In this document: one piece after another, positions 33,755 through 42,317 of the stretch
How the letters are laid out: each line of letters begins with the position of its first letter
Position numbering within the stretch: the stretch's first letter is position 1
Origin: Mesorhizobium sp. INR15
GTDB lineage: Bacteria; Pseudomonadota; Alphaproteobacteria; Rhizobiales; Rhizobiaceae
Reading direction: 5' to 3'
DNA length: 64,000 nucleotides
Assembly: GCF_015500075.1 (NCBI RefSeq)
Contig: NZ_CP045496.1
Coordinates: 1,674,001-1,738,000 of the forward strand
Program-made: the position numbers and the translations under genes
Notes under the pieces: generated by a model
What the model was told of the DNA's origin: nothing
The model's input: only the letters and a program-made list of their open reading frames with translations
Databases searched by the model: none

Positions 33755-35044
33755 ATGCTGAATGTAAGTGGTAGGTGGATCGGCGCCGCGTTGCTTGGAG
33801 CAGGTCTCAGTTTCGGCGTGGCGCAAGCGGCGCCGGTTGAGATCAGCCTCTATTATCCCGTCGCCATCGGTGGTCCGGTGACCAAGATCGTCGATGACCT
33901 GATCACCAGGTTCGAGGCGGCCAATCCCGACATCAAGGTCAAGGCGATCTATTCCGGCACCTATTCCGAGACGATCAGCAAGTCGTTGACAGCTTTCAAG
34001 GCTGGCCAGCCGCCGGAGCTGGCGGTGATGCTGTCAGCCGACGTTTTCACGTTGATCGACGAAGGCGCTGTCGCGCCGATCGACGATTTCATCAAGACCG
34101 ACGACGACAAAGCCTGGCTCGCCGGATTCTCGCCGGTGTTCATGCTGAACAGCAAGAGCGAAGACAAGACGTGGGGCATTCCGTTCCAGCGTGGCACCAC
34201 CATCTTCTTCTGGAACAAGGATGCCTTCAAGCAGGCAGGTCTTGATCCCGATGTCGGTCCTCAGAACTGGGAACAGGTCGTCGATTTCGCTACCAAGCTG
34301 ACCAAGCGGGACGCCGGCGGCAACGTTACGCAATGGGGCATGCAGGTGCCGTCGTCGCTGACCTCCTACTGGCTGCTGCAGGGCTATGTCGCGCAAAATG
34401 GCGGCACTATCGCCGACATCTCCGGAACCAAGACCCATTTCGACGCGCCAGAGGTGGTCGAAGGCCTGCAATATTGGACGGATCTGGCGCTCAAGCACAA
34501 GGTGATGAAGCCGGGCGTCATCGAATGGGCGACCAACCCGAAGGACTTCTTCGAGGGCCGCGCCGCCATGATCACCACCACCAGCGGCAACCTGACCAAC
34601 GTCAAGACCAACGCGCCGTTCCCCTTCGGCGTGCAGATGCTGCCCGAGCACAAGAAGCGCGGCGCGCCGACCAGCGGCGGCAACATCTTCATCTTCAACG
34701 GCACCGCGCCCGAAAAGCAGCAAGCGGCCTTCCAGTTCGTCAAGTGGCTGACCTCCGCCGACCAGGCCGCCGAATGGAGCATCAAGACCGGCTATATCGC
34801 GCCGCGCGATGATGCCTGGAACACGCCGGCGATGCAGGCCTATGTCAAGGAATTCACAGGTGCCGCGGTTCCGCACGACCAGATTCCGTTCATGGTGCCG
34901 GAGCTTTCCACGCATGAGAACCAGCGTGTCGCCCGCGTCGTCGACGATGGCATTGAGGCTGCGCTCACCGGCTCCAAGACACCGGCGCAAGCAATGGCCG
35001 ACGCACAGCAGGAAGCCGATCGCATCCTGAAGGAATACCGCTGA
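33755..35044 (+). CDS. UgpB-like ABC transporter substrate-binding protein (module A)
   Basis: A 429-residue family-1 binding protein with an N-terminal signal peptide ending near GVAQA. Several segments resemble glycerol-3-phosphate-binding UgpB: FEAANPDIKVKAIYSGTYSE, FFWNKDAFKQAGLDPDVGPQ, AAMITTTSGNLTNVKTNAPF and AAEWSIKTGYIAPRDD. UgpB binds glycerol-3-phosphate and glycerophosphodiesters, and phosphate-ester binding here would fit the neighbouring phosphoesterase and SurE. GGAGG eight bases before the ATG supports the start. The exact ligand is unproven. Confidence 0.88.
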   Translation: MLNVSGRWIGAALLGAGLSFGVAQAAPVEISLYYPVAIGGPVTKIVDDLITRFEAANPDIKVKAIYSGTYSETISKSLTAFKAGQPPELAVMLSADVFTLIDEGAVAPIDDFIKTDDDKAWLAGFSPVFMLNSKSEDKTWGIPFQRGTTIFFWNKDAFKQAGLDPDVGPQNWEQVVDFATKLTKRDAGGNVTQWGMQVPSSLTSYWLLQGYVAQNGGTIADISGTKTHFDAPEVVEGLQYWTDLALKHKVMKPGVIEWATNPKDFFEGRAAMITTTSGNLTNVKTNAPFPFGVQMLPEHKKRGAPTSGGNIFIFNGTAPEKQQAAFQFVKWLTSADQAAEWSIKTGYIAPRDDAWNTPAMQAYVKEFTGAAVPHDQIPFMVPELSTHENQRVARVVDDGIEAALTGSKTPAQAMADAQQEADRILKEYR

Positions 35045-35054
35045 CCGACCAGAA

Positions 35055-35084
35055 GGGCGGCGGTTCGAAACGGATCCGCTGCCC
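35055..35084 (+). terminator. Hairpin between UgpB-like and permease genes
   Basis: A 9-base stem (35055-35063 with 35076-35084, one G-U pair) with a 12-base loop, starting 11 bases after the binding-protein stop. There is no U-tract; a role as an expression-balancing hairpin is likely. Confidence 0.5.
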
Positions 35085-35117
35085 GGCTTCCCCGTCGCCG
35101 ACAGGAAAGGCTGTTTC

Positions 35118-35993
35118 GTGACACAGGGACGAAATCAGATCACCGCATGGCCGCTGCTCCTGCCGGCGGTCGTGCTGCTGGCGGCGTTTACGCACGTCCC
35201 GGCGGTGATGACGCTGGTCAACAGCTTCTACAACACGCCGCGCGGCGTGCGTCCGGCAAAGTTCGTCGGCGTCGGCCACTACACCGACATGCTCAGCGAC
35301 CCGGTGTTCCTGTCGGCGTTGAAGAACAATGCCATCTACGCCATCGGTACCGTGCCGGTGGCGATCGGGCTGGCCATGCTGATGGCGCTGATCGTCAATT
35401 CGTCCATACGCGGCAGGGGCTTGCTGCGCATGTCCTTCTTCCTGCCAACCATCCTGCCGATGATCGCCGTGGCCAACATCTGGCTGTTCTTCTACACGCC
35501 CGGCTACGGGCTCATCGACCGCTTCCTCGGCCTGTTCGGCTTTGCCGAGCGCAACTGGCTGGGCGATGGCTCGACGGCGCTGGGAAGCCTGATGGTGCTG
35601 GCTGTCTGGAAGGAAGCCGGCTTCTTCATGATCTTCTACCTGGCCGCGCTGCAGCAGATCAGTCCTTCGCTCGGCGAGGCCGCCGCGCTAGAAGGCGCCG
35701 GCCGCTGGTACTTCTTTCGCCGCGTCACTTTCCCGCTGCTGATGCCGACCACGCTGTTCGTGCTGATCAACGCCATCATCAACTCGTTCCGGCTGATCGA
35801 CCATGTCATCGTCATGACCCGTGGTGGGCCTGACAATGCCAGCACGCTGCTGCTCTATTACATCTACCAGACCGCGTTCCGCTTCTGGGATACCGGCTAT
35901 GCCGCCGCGTTGACCATGGTCCTGCTGGCGCTGCTCGCCGCGCTCGCCTTCGTGCAGTTCGGCATTCTCGACCGGAGGGTCCATTACAAATGA
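35118..35993 (+). CDS. ABC transporter permease, UgpA/MalF type (module A)
   Basis: A 291-residue CUT1 permease with about six membrane helices and the EAA loop PSLGEAAALEGAGRWYFFRRVT. The segment DHVIVMTRGGPDNASTLLLYYIYQ is typical of the first permease. It begins with GTG at 35118 and overlaps the next permease by 4 bases (ATGA). Confidence 0.92.
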   Translation: MTQGRNQITAWPLLLPAVVLLAAFTHVPAVMTLVNSFYNTPRGVRPAKFVGVGHYTDMLSDPVFLSALKNNAIYAIGTVPVAIGLAMLMALIVNSSIRGRGLLRMSFFLPTILPMIAVANIWLFFYTPGYGLIDRFLGLFGFAERNWLGDGSTALGSLMVLAVWKEAGFFMIFYLAALQQISPSLGEAAALEGAGRWYFFRRVTFPLLMPTTLFVLINAIINSFRLIDHVIVMTRGGPDNASTLLLYYIYQTAFRFWDTGYAAALTMVLLALLAALAFVQFGILDRRVHYK

Positions 35994-36838
35994 CCGTCAC
36001 CGCTCTTCCCCAGCCGATACAGTCGCGCGAACATGGCTTCTGGCACGCCATAGAGGTCATCGGCTGCTATCTCCTCGGCGCGCTGTGGATCCTGCCGCTG
36101 CTCTATGCGGTCTGGATGGCGTTCCATCCGGCCGAGTATGAGGTGCGCTTTGACCTCACAGCGCCGCTGACGCTGGCCAATTTCATCCAGGCCTGGAACG
36201 CGGCTCCCTTCGCGCGCTATTTCCTCAACACTTTCGTGCTGATCACGGTCATCCTGATCTCGCAATTCGTCATCTGCACGCTCGCGGCCTATGCCTTCGC
36301 CCGCTACGATTTCCGCGGCAAGACGGTGGTGTTCATGCTGGTGCTGGTTCAACTGATGATCATGCCAGAGGTGCTGCTGGTCGAGAATTACCGGACCATG
36401 GTCAAGCTTGGGCTCGTCGACACCGTGCTGGCCATGGGGCTGCCTTACATGGCTTCGGCCTTCGGCATTTTCCTGCTGCGTCAGGCGTTCCTGACTGTGC
36501 CCAAGGAATTGGACGATGCCGCGCGCGTCGAAGGGGCGGGACCGCTCGGCATCCTGCTCAAGGTCTACGTTCCCCTGTCGCGCCCGATCTACGTCGCCTA
36601 TGGGCTGGTGTCGGTCAGCTATCACTGGAACAATCTGCTATGGCCGCTGGTGATCACCAACTCGGTCTCGACCAGGCCGCTGACTGTCGGCCTGCAGGTC
36701 TTTGCTTCGCCCGACCAGGGCGTGCAGTGGAGCATCATCTCGGCCGCTGCCCTAATGACATCGGCGCCGTTGCTGATCGGTTTCCTGCTGTTCCAGCGCC
36801 AGTTCGTGCAGAGCTTCATGCGGGCCGGCATCAAGTAG
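35990..36838 (+). CDS. ABC transporter permease, UgpE/MalG type (module A)
   Basis: A 282-residue CUT1 permease with about six membrane helices and the EAA loop ELDDAARVEGAGPLGILLKV. The C-terminus FQRQFVQSFMRAGIK is canonical for UgpE. Its start overlaps the preceding permease stop by 4 bases (ATGA). It is the last gene of the operon and is followed by a hairpin. It completes the importer. Confidence 0.93.
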   Translation: MTVTALPQPIQSREHGFWHAIEVIGCYLLGALWILPLLYAVWMAFHPAEYEVRFDLTAPLTLANFIQAWNAAPFARYFLNTFVLITVILISQFVICTLAAYAFARYDFRGKTVVFMLVLVQLMIMPEVLLVENYRTMVKLGLVDTVLAMGLPYMASAFGIFLLRQAFLTVPKELDDAARVEGAGPLGILLKVYVPLSRPIYVAYGLVSVSYHWNNLLWPLVITNSVSTRPLTVGLQVFASPDQGVQWSIISAAALMTSAPLLIGFLLFQRQFVQSFMRAGIK

Positions 36839-36865
36839 CCGGCCTACAGGCCGGATTCTCGTTTT
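36839..36865 (+). terminator. Terminator-like hairpin after the Ugp-type operon
   Basis: A 6-base GC stem (36839-36844 with 36849-36854) with a 4-base loop begins directly after the stop codon of the second permease. A T-rich stretch (ending in GTTTTG) follows. The rest of the gap to 37084 shows no gene. Confidence 0.6.
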
Positions 36866-37084
36866 GCCGTTGCGAGATCCTGTCGGCAATTCGACGGACT
36901 GCCGTCTTCGGAGTGGTCAAGCAGGCCGCTGCGTCCGGTTTTCCATGTCTGACGCGCAGCCGTCAGCCGGCCTCTGCAAAGGGTCCATAAAATGCGCAAC
37001 TTTGGACATTAGTCTTGACAGAAATACAGATGTTCAATACCCGTCAGGCACTTGAACAGCATGCAAGTGGGAGGAATGAGCGGT

Positions 37085-38413
37085 ATGGCTTCCAATGTTT
37101 CGTTGACGGGCCTTGCCCGCGATCTTGAGGTGCGGGCCAAGTCGGGCAAGCCTATCCGCATCGGCCTGATTGGCTCCGGCGAAATGGGTACCGACATCGT
37201 CACCCGCGTCGCCCATATGTCGGGCATCGAGATCGGTGCCATTTCCGAACTGAATTTGCCGGCGGCCAGCAAGGCTGTCGACATCGCCTTCCAGGAAACC
37301 GGCCATGCGCGCGAAGTGTCGAACGCCTCGGCCATGACGGCTGCCATGGAAGCCGGCAAGGTCGCGGTAACCAACGACGCCAACCTGGTCATCAACAATG
37401 ACCTGATCGACGTGGTGATCGACGCCACCGGCGTTCCCGCCGTCGGCGCCGAGATCGGGCTTCGCGCCATGGAGCACGGCAAGCATCTGGTGATGATGAA
37501 TGTCGAGGCCGACGTCACCATTGGCGCCTATCTGAAGAGCGAGGCCGACCGGCTCGGCGTGACCTATTCGCTGGGTGCGGGCGATGAGCCTTCTTCCTGC
37601 ATGGAGCTGATCGAATTCGTCTCGGCCATGGGCCATCCGATCGTCGCCGCCGGCAAGGGCAAGAACAATCCGCTCAACATCGACGCGACGCCTCCCGCCT
37701 ATGAAGAGGAAGCCAGGCGCCGGCACATGAATGTGCGCATGCTGGTCGAGTTCGTCGACGGTTCCAAGACGATGGTCGAAATGGCGGCGATCGCCAATGC
37801 CACCGGGCTGGTTCCCGACAAGCCTGGCATGCACGGCCCGGCGGCGACGCTTGGTGAACTGTCCAAGGTGCTGGTGCCGGAAAAGGATGGCGGCGTGCTG
37901 TCCCGGGTCGGCGTCGTCGATTATTCGATCGGCAAGGGTGTCGCGCCCGGCGTCTTCGTCGTCGCCGACATGTCGCATCCGCGCATCTCGGAGCGCATGG
38001 AAGACCTGAAGATGGGCAAGGGTCCGTACTTCACCTTCCACCGACCCTATCATCTGACCTCGCTCGAAGTGCCGCTGACCTGCGCTCGCGTCGTGCTCTA
38101 CGGCAAGGCCGACATGGTGCCGCTGGCAAAGCCGGTGGCCGAGGTCTGCGCTGTGGCCAAGAAGGATATGCAGCCCGGCGAGAAGCTCGATGCGATCGGC
38201 GAATATTGCTACCGCGCCTGGATCATGACGGCGGCGGAAGCGCGCGCCGCCAAAGCGGTTCCTTGCGGCCTGCTGCAAGGCGGCTCGGTCACCGCGCCGA
38301 TCAAGAAGGGTGAGCTCATCACCTACGCCAACGCAGCTCCCGCGCCGGGCTCCAAGATCGCCGAATTGCGCGCCCGCCAGGACAAGCTCGTTTACGGCAC
38401 CGAGGGAGCGTGA
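37085..38413 (+). CDS. NAD(P)-dependent dehydrogenase with C-terminal SAF domain
   Basis: A 442-residue protein. Residues ~17-160 are a homoserine-dehydrogenase-like Rossmann domain (IRIGLIGSGEMGTDIVTRVA). A central catalytic part follows (GAGDEPSSCMELIEFVSAMG). The C-terminal ~70 residues form an SAF domain (AVAKKDMQPGEKLDAIG). The ATG at 37085 is preferred since GGGAGG ends 10 bases before it; ATGs at 37061 and 37076 are too close to or before that site. It is the first gene of an operon with PDH-like E1 and E2 genes, so it probably oxidises an alcohol to the keto compound cleaved by that complex. This domain pairing is often mislabelled as a flagellar FlgA protein. Confidence 0.8.
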   Translation: MASNVSLTGLARDLEVRAKSGKPIRIGLIGSGEMGTDIVTRVAHMSGIEIGAISELNLPAASKAVDIAFQETGHAREVSNASAMTAAMEAGKVAVTNDANLVINNDLIDVVIDATGVPAVGAEIGLRAMEHGKHLVMMNVEADVTIGAYLKSEADRLGVTYSLGAGDEPSSCMELIEFVSAMGHPIVAAGKGKNNPLNIDATPPAYEEEARRRHMNVRMLVEFVDGSKTMVEMAAIANATGLVPDKPGMHGPAATLGELSKVLVPEKDGGVLSRVGVVDYSIGKGVAPGVFVVADMSHPRISERMEDLKMGKGPYFTFHRPYHLTSLEVPLTCARVVLYGKADMVPLAKPVAEVCAVAKKDMQPGEKLDAIGEYCYRAWIMTAAEARAAKAVPCGLLQGGSVTAPIKKGELITYANAAPAPGSKIAELRARQDKLVYGTEGA

Positions 38414-38415
38414 TC

Positions 38416-39444
38416 ATGGCTGGAGCCAGCAAAGCCGTCGCGGACAGCCGCGCCAACCTGCCCTTTGTCTATCGCCAGTACAGCGCCGAGCAGCTGAAAG
38501 ACGTGCTCTACAAGATGTACCTTATCCGCCGCTTCGAGGAGGGCGCGGAGGAGTGCTACACGCGTGGCCTCATTCACGGGACGATGCATCTGTCGATCGG
38601 GCAGGAGGCCAGCGCCATGGGCATCTGCATGCCGCTGGCCGAGGATGACCAGATCACCTCGACCCATCGCGGCCATGGCCACTGCATTGCCAAGGGCGCC
38701 GAGGTCAAGCGCATGTTCGCCGAGTTCTTCGGCAAGACCACTGGCTACTGCAAGGGCCGGGGCGGCTCGATGCACATCGCCGATGTCGCAAAGGGCAATC
38801 TCGGCGCCAATGGCATCGTCGCCGGCGGCATTCCGATCGCCGTCGGTGCGGGCCTGTCCTCCAAGATGATGAAGACCGGCAAGGTCGTGGTGTCCTTCTT
38901 TGGCGATGGCGCCAACAATGAGGGCGCTTTCCACGAGGCGCTGAACATGGCTTCGATCTGGAAACTGCCGGTGATTTTCGTGTGCGAGAACAACGGCTAC
39001 GGCATGTCGACTTCGACGGCGCGCTCGACCGCGGTCAAGAACATCGCCGACCGGGCCGCCGCCTATTCGATGCCCGGCGTCATCGTCAACGGCAACATCT
39101 TCTCCGAGGTCGCCGAGGCCTCGCACCAGGCCGTGGCGCGCGCCAGGGCAGGCGAGGGACCGACACTGATCGAGTCCAAGACCTACCGTCATCGCGGTCA
39201 CTCCAAGAGCGACCGCAACCGTTATCGCACCAAGGAAGAGATCGAGGACTGGATGTCGAACCGCGATCCGATCACGCTGTTCGAAAACGAGCTGCAGGAA
39301 TTCGGCTTTGTCGACCAGAAAGGCATCGAGGCGATTCGCGACGCGGTGGCGCAGGAAATCGCCGAAGGCATCGACTTCGCCAAGACCAGCCCGTCCCCCG
39401 ACATCCGAGACGTTCAGAATTTTGTTTATACGGAGCAGGCGTGA
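38416..39444 (+). CDS. Thiamine-dependent dehydrogenase E1 component, alpha subunit (AcoA/PdhA-like)
   Basis: A 342-residue alpha subunit of a TPP-dependent 2-oxoacid or acetoin dehydrogenase complex. The TPP motif begins FFGDGANNEGAFHEALNMAS and ends VCENNGYGMST. The RHRGHSKSD loop is the phosphorylation/lipoyl loop of PDH-type E1 alpha. ATG at 38416; a GTG at 38410 is also in frame. It lies 2 bases after the SAF dehydrogenase gene and overlaps the beta-subunit gene by one base. The N-terminus lacks the usual housekeeping PDH features and the operon has no E3, so a specialised substrate such as acetoin or another 2-keto compound is likely. Confidence 0.9.
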   Translation: MAGASKAVADSRANLPFVYRQYSAEQLKDVLYKMYLIRRFEEGAEECYTRGLIHGTMHLSIGQEASAMGICMPLAEDDQITSTHRGHGHCIAKGAEVKRMFAEFFGKTTGYCKGRGGSMHIADVAKGNLGANGIVAGGIPIAVGAGLSSKMMKTGKVVVSFFGDGANNEGAFHEALNMASIWKLPVIFVCENNGYGMSTSTARSTAVKNIADRAAAYSMPGVIVNGNIFSEVAEASHQAVARARAGEGPTLIESKTYRHRGHSKSDRNRYRTKEEIEDWMSNRDPITLFENELQEFGFVDQKGIEAIRDAVAQEIAEGIDFAKTSPSPDIRDVQNFVYTEQA

Positions 39445-40442
39445 TGGACGCGATGGTGCGTGAACTAAGCTACGCCCAGGCGATTCAGGAAGCCATGGCA
39501 GTCGCCATGGACATGGACGAACGGGTCTTCCTGATGGGCGAGGATATCGGCGTCTATGGCGGTGCCTTCCAGGTGACCGGCGATCTGGTCGAGCGCTTCG
39601 GCGCCGAGCGGGTGATCGACACGCCGATTTCGGAGCTGGGTGGAGCGGGCGTCGCGGTGGGCGCCGCGATGACCGGCATGCGGCCGATCTTCGAATTCCA
39701 GTTCTCCGATTTCGCCACGCTGGCGATGGAGCAGATCGTCAACCAGGCGGCCAAGATGCGCTTCATGCTGGGCGGCGAGGTTTCCGTCCCGGTGGTCATG
39801 CGTTTCCCCGCCGGTTCCGGCACGGGTGCCGCCGCGCAGCACAGCCAGAGCCTTGAGGCCTGGCTCGGCCATGTGCCCGGCCTCAAGGTCATCCAGCCGG
39901 CGACGCCCTACGATGCCAAGGGCATGCTGCTGGCCGCCGTCGCCGATCCAGATCCGGTGATGATCTTCGAGCACAAGCTGCTCTACAAGATGAAGGGTCA
40001 TGTGCCCGAGGGCTATTACACGGTGCCGATCGGCAAGGCCGACATCCGCCGCGAAGGCCGGGACCTGACCATCGTTGCCACCTCGATCATGGTGCACAAG
40101 GCGCTGGAGGCGGCAGCCGTTCTGGAAGCCGAGGGCATCGACATCGAAGTGGTCGATCTCCGGACCATCCGGCCGATGGACAAGCAGACCGTCATCGACA
40201 GCGTCAAGAAGACCTCGCGGCTTCTGTGCGTCTACGAAGCGGTCAAGACACTGGGCATCGGCGCCGAGGTCAGCGCCATGATCGCCGAGAGCGATGCGTT
40301 CGATTACCTGGACGCGCCGATCGTGCGGCTGGGCGGCGCCGAGACGCCGATCCCCTACAATCCGGAGCTCGAGAAGGCTGTTGTGCCGCAGGTTCCCGAC
40401 ATCATCGCCGCCGCCCGCGACCTCGTGAAAGGGGTGCGCTGA
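39444..40442 (+). CDS. Thiamine-dependent dehydrogenase E1 component, beta subunit (AcoB/PdhB-like)
   Basis: A 332-residue beta subunit. The FLMGEDIGVYGGAFQVTGDL opening, the RVIDTPISELGGAGVAVGAA loop and the C-terminal VVDLRTIRPMDKQTVIDSV region are family hallmarks. The ATG overlaps the alpha-subunit stop (TGATG), so the two are translated as a pair for heterotetramer assembly. It lacks the fused N-terminal lipoyl domain that housekeeping alphaproteobacterial PdhB carries, which separates it from the main pyruvate dehydrogenase. Confidence 0.92.
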   Translation: MDAMVRELSYAQAIQEAMAVAMDMDERVFLMGEDIGVYGGAFQVTGDLVERFGAERVIDTPISELGGAGVAVGAAMTGMRPIFEFQFSDFATLAMEQIVNQAAKMRFMLGGEVSVPVVMRFPAGSGTGAAAQHSQSLEAWLGHVPGLKVIQPATPYDAKGMLLAAVADPDPVMIFEHKLLYKMKGHVPEGYYTVPIGKADIRREGRDLTIVATSIMVHKALEAAAVLEAEGIDIEVVDLRTIRPMDKQTVIDSVKKTSRLLCVYEAVKTLGIGAEVSAMIAESDAFDYLDAPIVRLGGAETPIPYNPELEKAVVPQVPDIIAAARDLVKGVR

Positions 40443-40445
40443 CCC

Positions 40446-41795
40446 ATGCCGACCGAAGTCATTCTTCCCAAGGTCGACATGGATATGGCCACCGGACAGA
40501 TCTCGCGCTGGTTCGCCGAGGAAGGCGCCAGGGTCAAGAAGGGCGACCTCCTGTTCGAAATCGAAACGGACAAGGCGGCGATGGAAATCGACGCGCCAGC
40601 CAGCGGCATCGTGCGCGATATCACGGGCAAGGAAGGCGTGGATATCGCGGTCGGCTCTGCCGTCGCGTGGATCTATGCCGACGATGAGGCCTATGGGGCT
40701 GTTTCGGCAAAGCAGGACAAGGCGCCAATCTCCCCCCTCGTGGGGGAGATGTCGACGAAGTCGACAGAGGGGGGCGCTGTCCCGCCTGCGTTGCATTCTG
40801 TCGCGCCCCCCTCTGGCCTGCCGGCCATCTCCCTCACAAGGGGGGAGATCAGCCACCTTTCAAGCGGCCGCGCGACTCCGCTGGCACGCCGTCTGGCGCG
40901 CGAAGCGGGTCTTGCTGTGTCTGGTATCACCGGCACTGGCCCGCACGGCCGTGTGGTCAAGGCCGATGTCGAAGCGGCGGTTGCCGGCGGCGCCAAGGCC
41001 GCACCAGCGAGTGCTCCAACAGCCCCCGCCGCCGCGCCGAAGGCCATGTCGGACGAGCAGGTGCTGAAACTGTTCGAGCCGGGCTCCTATGAGTTGGTCC
41101 CGCATGACAATATGCGCAAGACCATCGCGCGGCGCCTGGTCGAGGCCAAGACAACCATCCCGCATTTCTACCTGACGCTCGACTGCGAACTCGACGCACT
41201 GCTGGCGCTGCGCACGCAGATCAATGCGGCAGCCCCGGTGAAGAAGACCGAAAAGGGTGATGCGCCCGCCTACAAGCTGTCGGTCAACGACATGGTCATC
41301 AAGGCGATGGCGATGGCACTGAAGGCGGTGCCCGATGCCAATGCCTCATGGACTGAAGGCGCCATGGTCAAGCACAAGCATGCTGATGTCGGTGTTGCGG
41401 TGTCCATTCCTGGCGGCCTGATCACGCCGATCATCCGCAAGGCCGACGAAAAGACGCTGTCGGTGATCTCCAACGAGATGAAGGACCTGGCCAGCCGCGC
41501 GCGCAGCCGCAAGCTGAAGCCGGAAGAGTATCAAGGCGGCACGACGGCGGTTTCCAATCTCGGCATGTTCGGCATCAAGGACTTTGCCGCGGTCATCAAT
41601 CCACCGCATGCGACGATCCTGGCGGTCGGCGCCGGCGAGGAGCGGGCGGTGGTGAAGAACGGCGAGATCAAGATCGCAACCGTGATGTCGGTGACGCTGT
41701 CAACCGATCACCGTGCCGTCGACGGCGCGCTGGGTGCTGAACTGCTGGTCGCCTTCAAGCGGCTGATCGAAAACCCGATGGGCATGCTGGTCTAG
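40446..41795 (+). CDS. Dihydrolipoamide acyltransferase (E2) with repeat-derived linker
   Basis: A 449-residue E2. The lipoyl domain covers residues 1-80 with lipoylated lysine K43 (EIETDKAAMEID). A peripheral-subunit-binding domain (ATPLARRLAREAGLAVSGI) is at ~143-178. The catalytic domain follows, with H422-R-A-V-D426-G near the C-terminus. The linker at ~94-135 is encoded by a pair of inverted palindromic repeats (40727-40850) rather than by an ordinary Ala/Pro-rich sequence, and the frame stays open through it. It receives the acyl or acetyl group from E1 and passes it to CoA. No E3 gene is in the operon. Confidence 0.92.
   Translation: MPTEVILPKVDMDMATGQISRWFAEEGARVKKGDLLFEIETDKAAMEIDAPASGIVRDITGKEGVDIAVGSAVAWIYADDEAYGAVSAKQDKAPISPLVGEMSTKSTEGGAVPPALHSVAPPSGLPAISLTRGEISHLSSGRATPLARRLAREAGLAVSGITGTGPHGRVVKADVEAAVAGGAKAAPASAPTAPAAAPKAMSDEQVLKLFEPGSYELVPHDNMRKTIARRLVEAKTTIPHFYLTLDCELDALLALRTQINAAAPVKKTEKGDAPAYKLSVNDMVIKAMAMALKAVPDANASWTEGAMVKHKHADVGVAVSIPGGLITPIIRKADEKTLSVISNEMKDLASRARSRKLKPEEYQGGTTAVSNLGMFGIKDFAAVINPPHATILAVGAGEERAVVKNGEIKIATVMSVTLSTDHRAVDGALGAELLVAFKRLIENPMGMLV
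40727..40850. repeat. Inverted pair of palindromic repeats inside the E2 gene
   Basis: Two related palindromic units face each other. Unit 1 (40727-40777) reads AATCTCCCCCCTCGTGGGGG, then AGAT, an inner GTCGAC-GAA-GTCGAC palindrome and AGAGGGGGGCGC. Unit 2 (40803-40850) is its inverse, with GCGCCCCCCTCT (exact complement of the unit 1 end), a GGCCTGCCGGCC centre and an ATCTCCCTCACAAGGGGGGA end. Short palindromes of this type are known as dispersed intergenic elements in Rhizobiales. This copy lies within a coding sequence, in frame. Confidence 0.8.
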
Positions 41796-41806
41796 GCCAC
41801 CGGCTC

Positions 41807-41833
41807 AAGCCGGCGCCTATAATGCGCCGGCTT
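41807..41833 (+). terminator. Hairpin after the E2 gene
   Basis: A 10-base perfect stem (41807-41816 with 41824-41833) and a 7-base loop, 11 bases after the E2 stop. No U-tract follows, so termination may be partial and allow transcription of the next small gene. Confidence 0.55.
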
Positions 41834-41907
41834 ACGACAGAAACGCCTTGTCAGGTGTCGACCCGTGACCCATGTTCCCCAGTGGATTGCGATCAAGGGA
41901 GGCCAGC

Positions 41908-42276
41908 ATGCCCGCATTCGACCCGTCTGATGTGAAAACCCTGTTCGGCAAGGTCATGGGTGCGTCGCCATCGGACATCAAGCTGGTGGCGCAGCGCTTG
42001 CATGATCATGCCTTCGAGCCGCGCATGTCGGCGGAGGAGACGAAGCAGCTTGTGGTCAACCTGGGTTATGAGAGCCTGGATGCGTTCTGCGCTGATATCG
42101 GCCTGCCCACGCATATTGCCGAGCGCTGGAGCCGTTTTGGCGTTTCCGGTGAGATGAAGCAGGTGTTCACGCTGCTGGCGGCACAGCGCAGGCGGGTGGC
42201 CGAGGCCATCGCCGAGTTCGAATCCATGACGCATGTCGGCGTCGAGGATTATTTGCGCGAACGCGGCCTGATCTAA
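41908..42276 (+). CDS. Conserved-looking small protein of unknown function
   Basis: A 122-residue protein not recognised. It is charged and predicted mainly helical, with a sequence (LGYESLDAFCADIGLPTHIA, then ERWSRFGVSGE) suggestive of a DNA-binding or protein-interaction helix bundle. There is no signal peptide or membrane segment. AAGGGAGG just before the ATG at 41908 makes it a convincing gene; an in-frame ATG at 41872 lacks such a site. It follows the PDH-like operon on the same strand and may be co-transcribed. Confidence 0.75.
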   Translation: MPAFDPSDVKTLFGKVMGASPSDIKLVAQRLHDHAFEPRMSAEETKQLVVNLGYESLDAFCADIGLPTHIAERWSRFGVSGEMKQVFTLLAAQRRRVAEAIAEFESMTHVGVEDYLRERGLI

Positions 42277-42317
42277 AGTGTATTGATATTCAGGTGATGC
42301 CGGTCTGCAAACGGCAG

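Noticed and set aside
37085..38413. Flagellar FlgA-like protein, suggested by the SAF domain
   Set aside because: The N-terminal two-thirds is a homoserine-dehydrogenase-like Rossmann enzyme and no flagellar genes are near.
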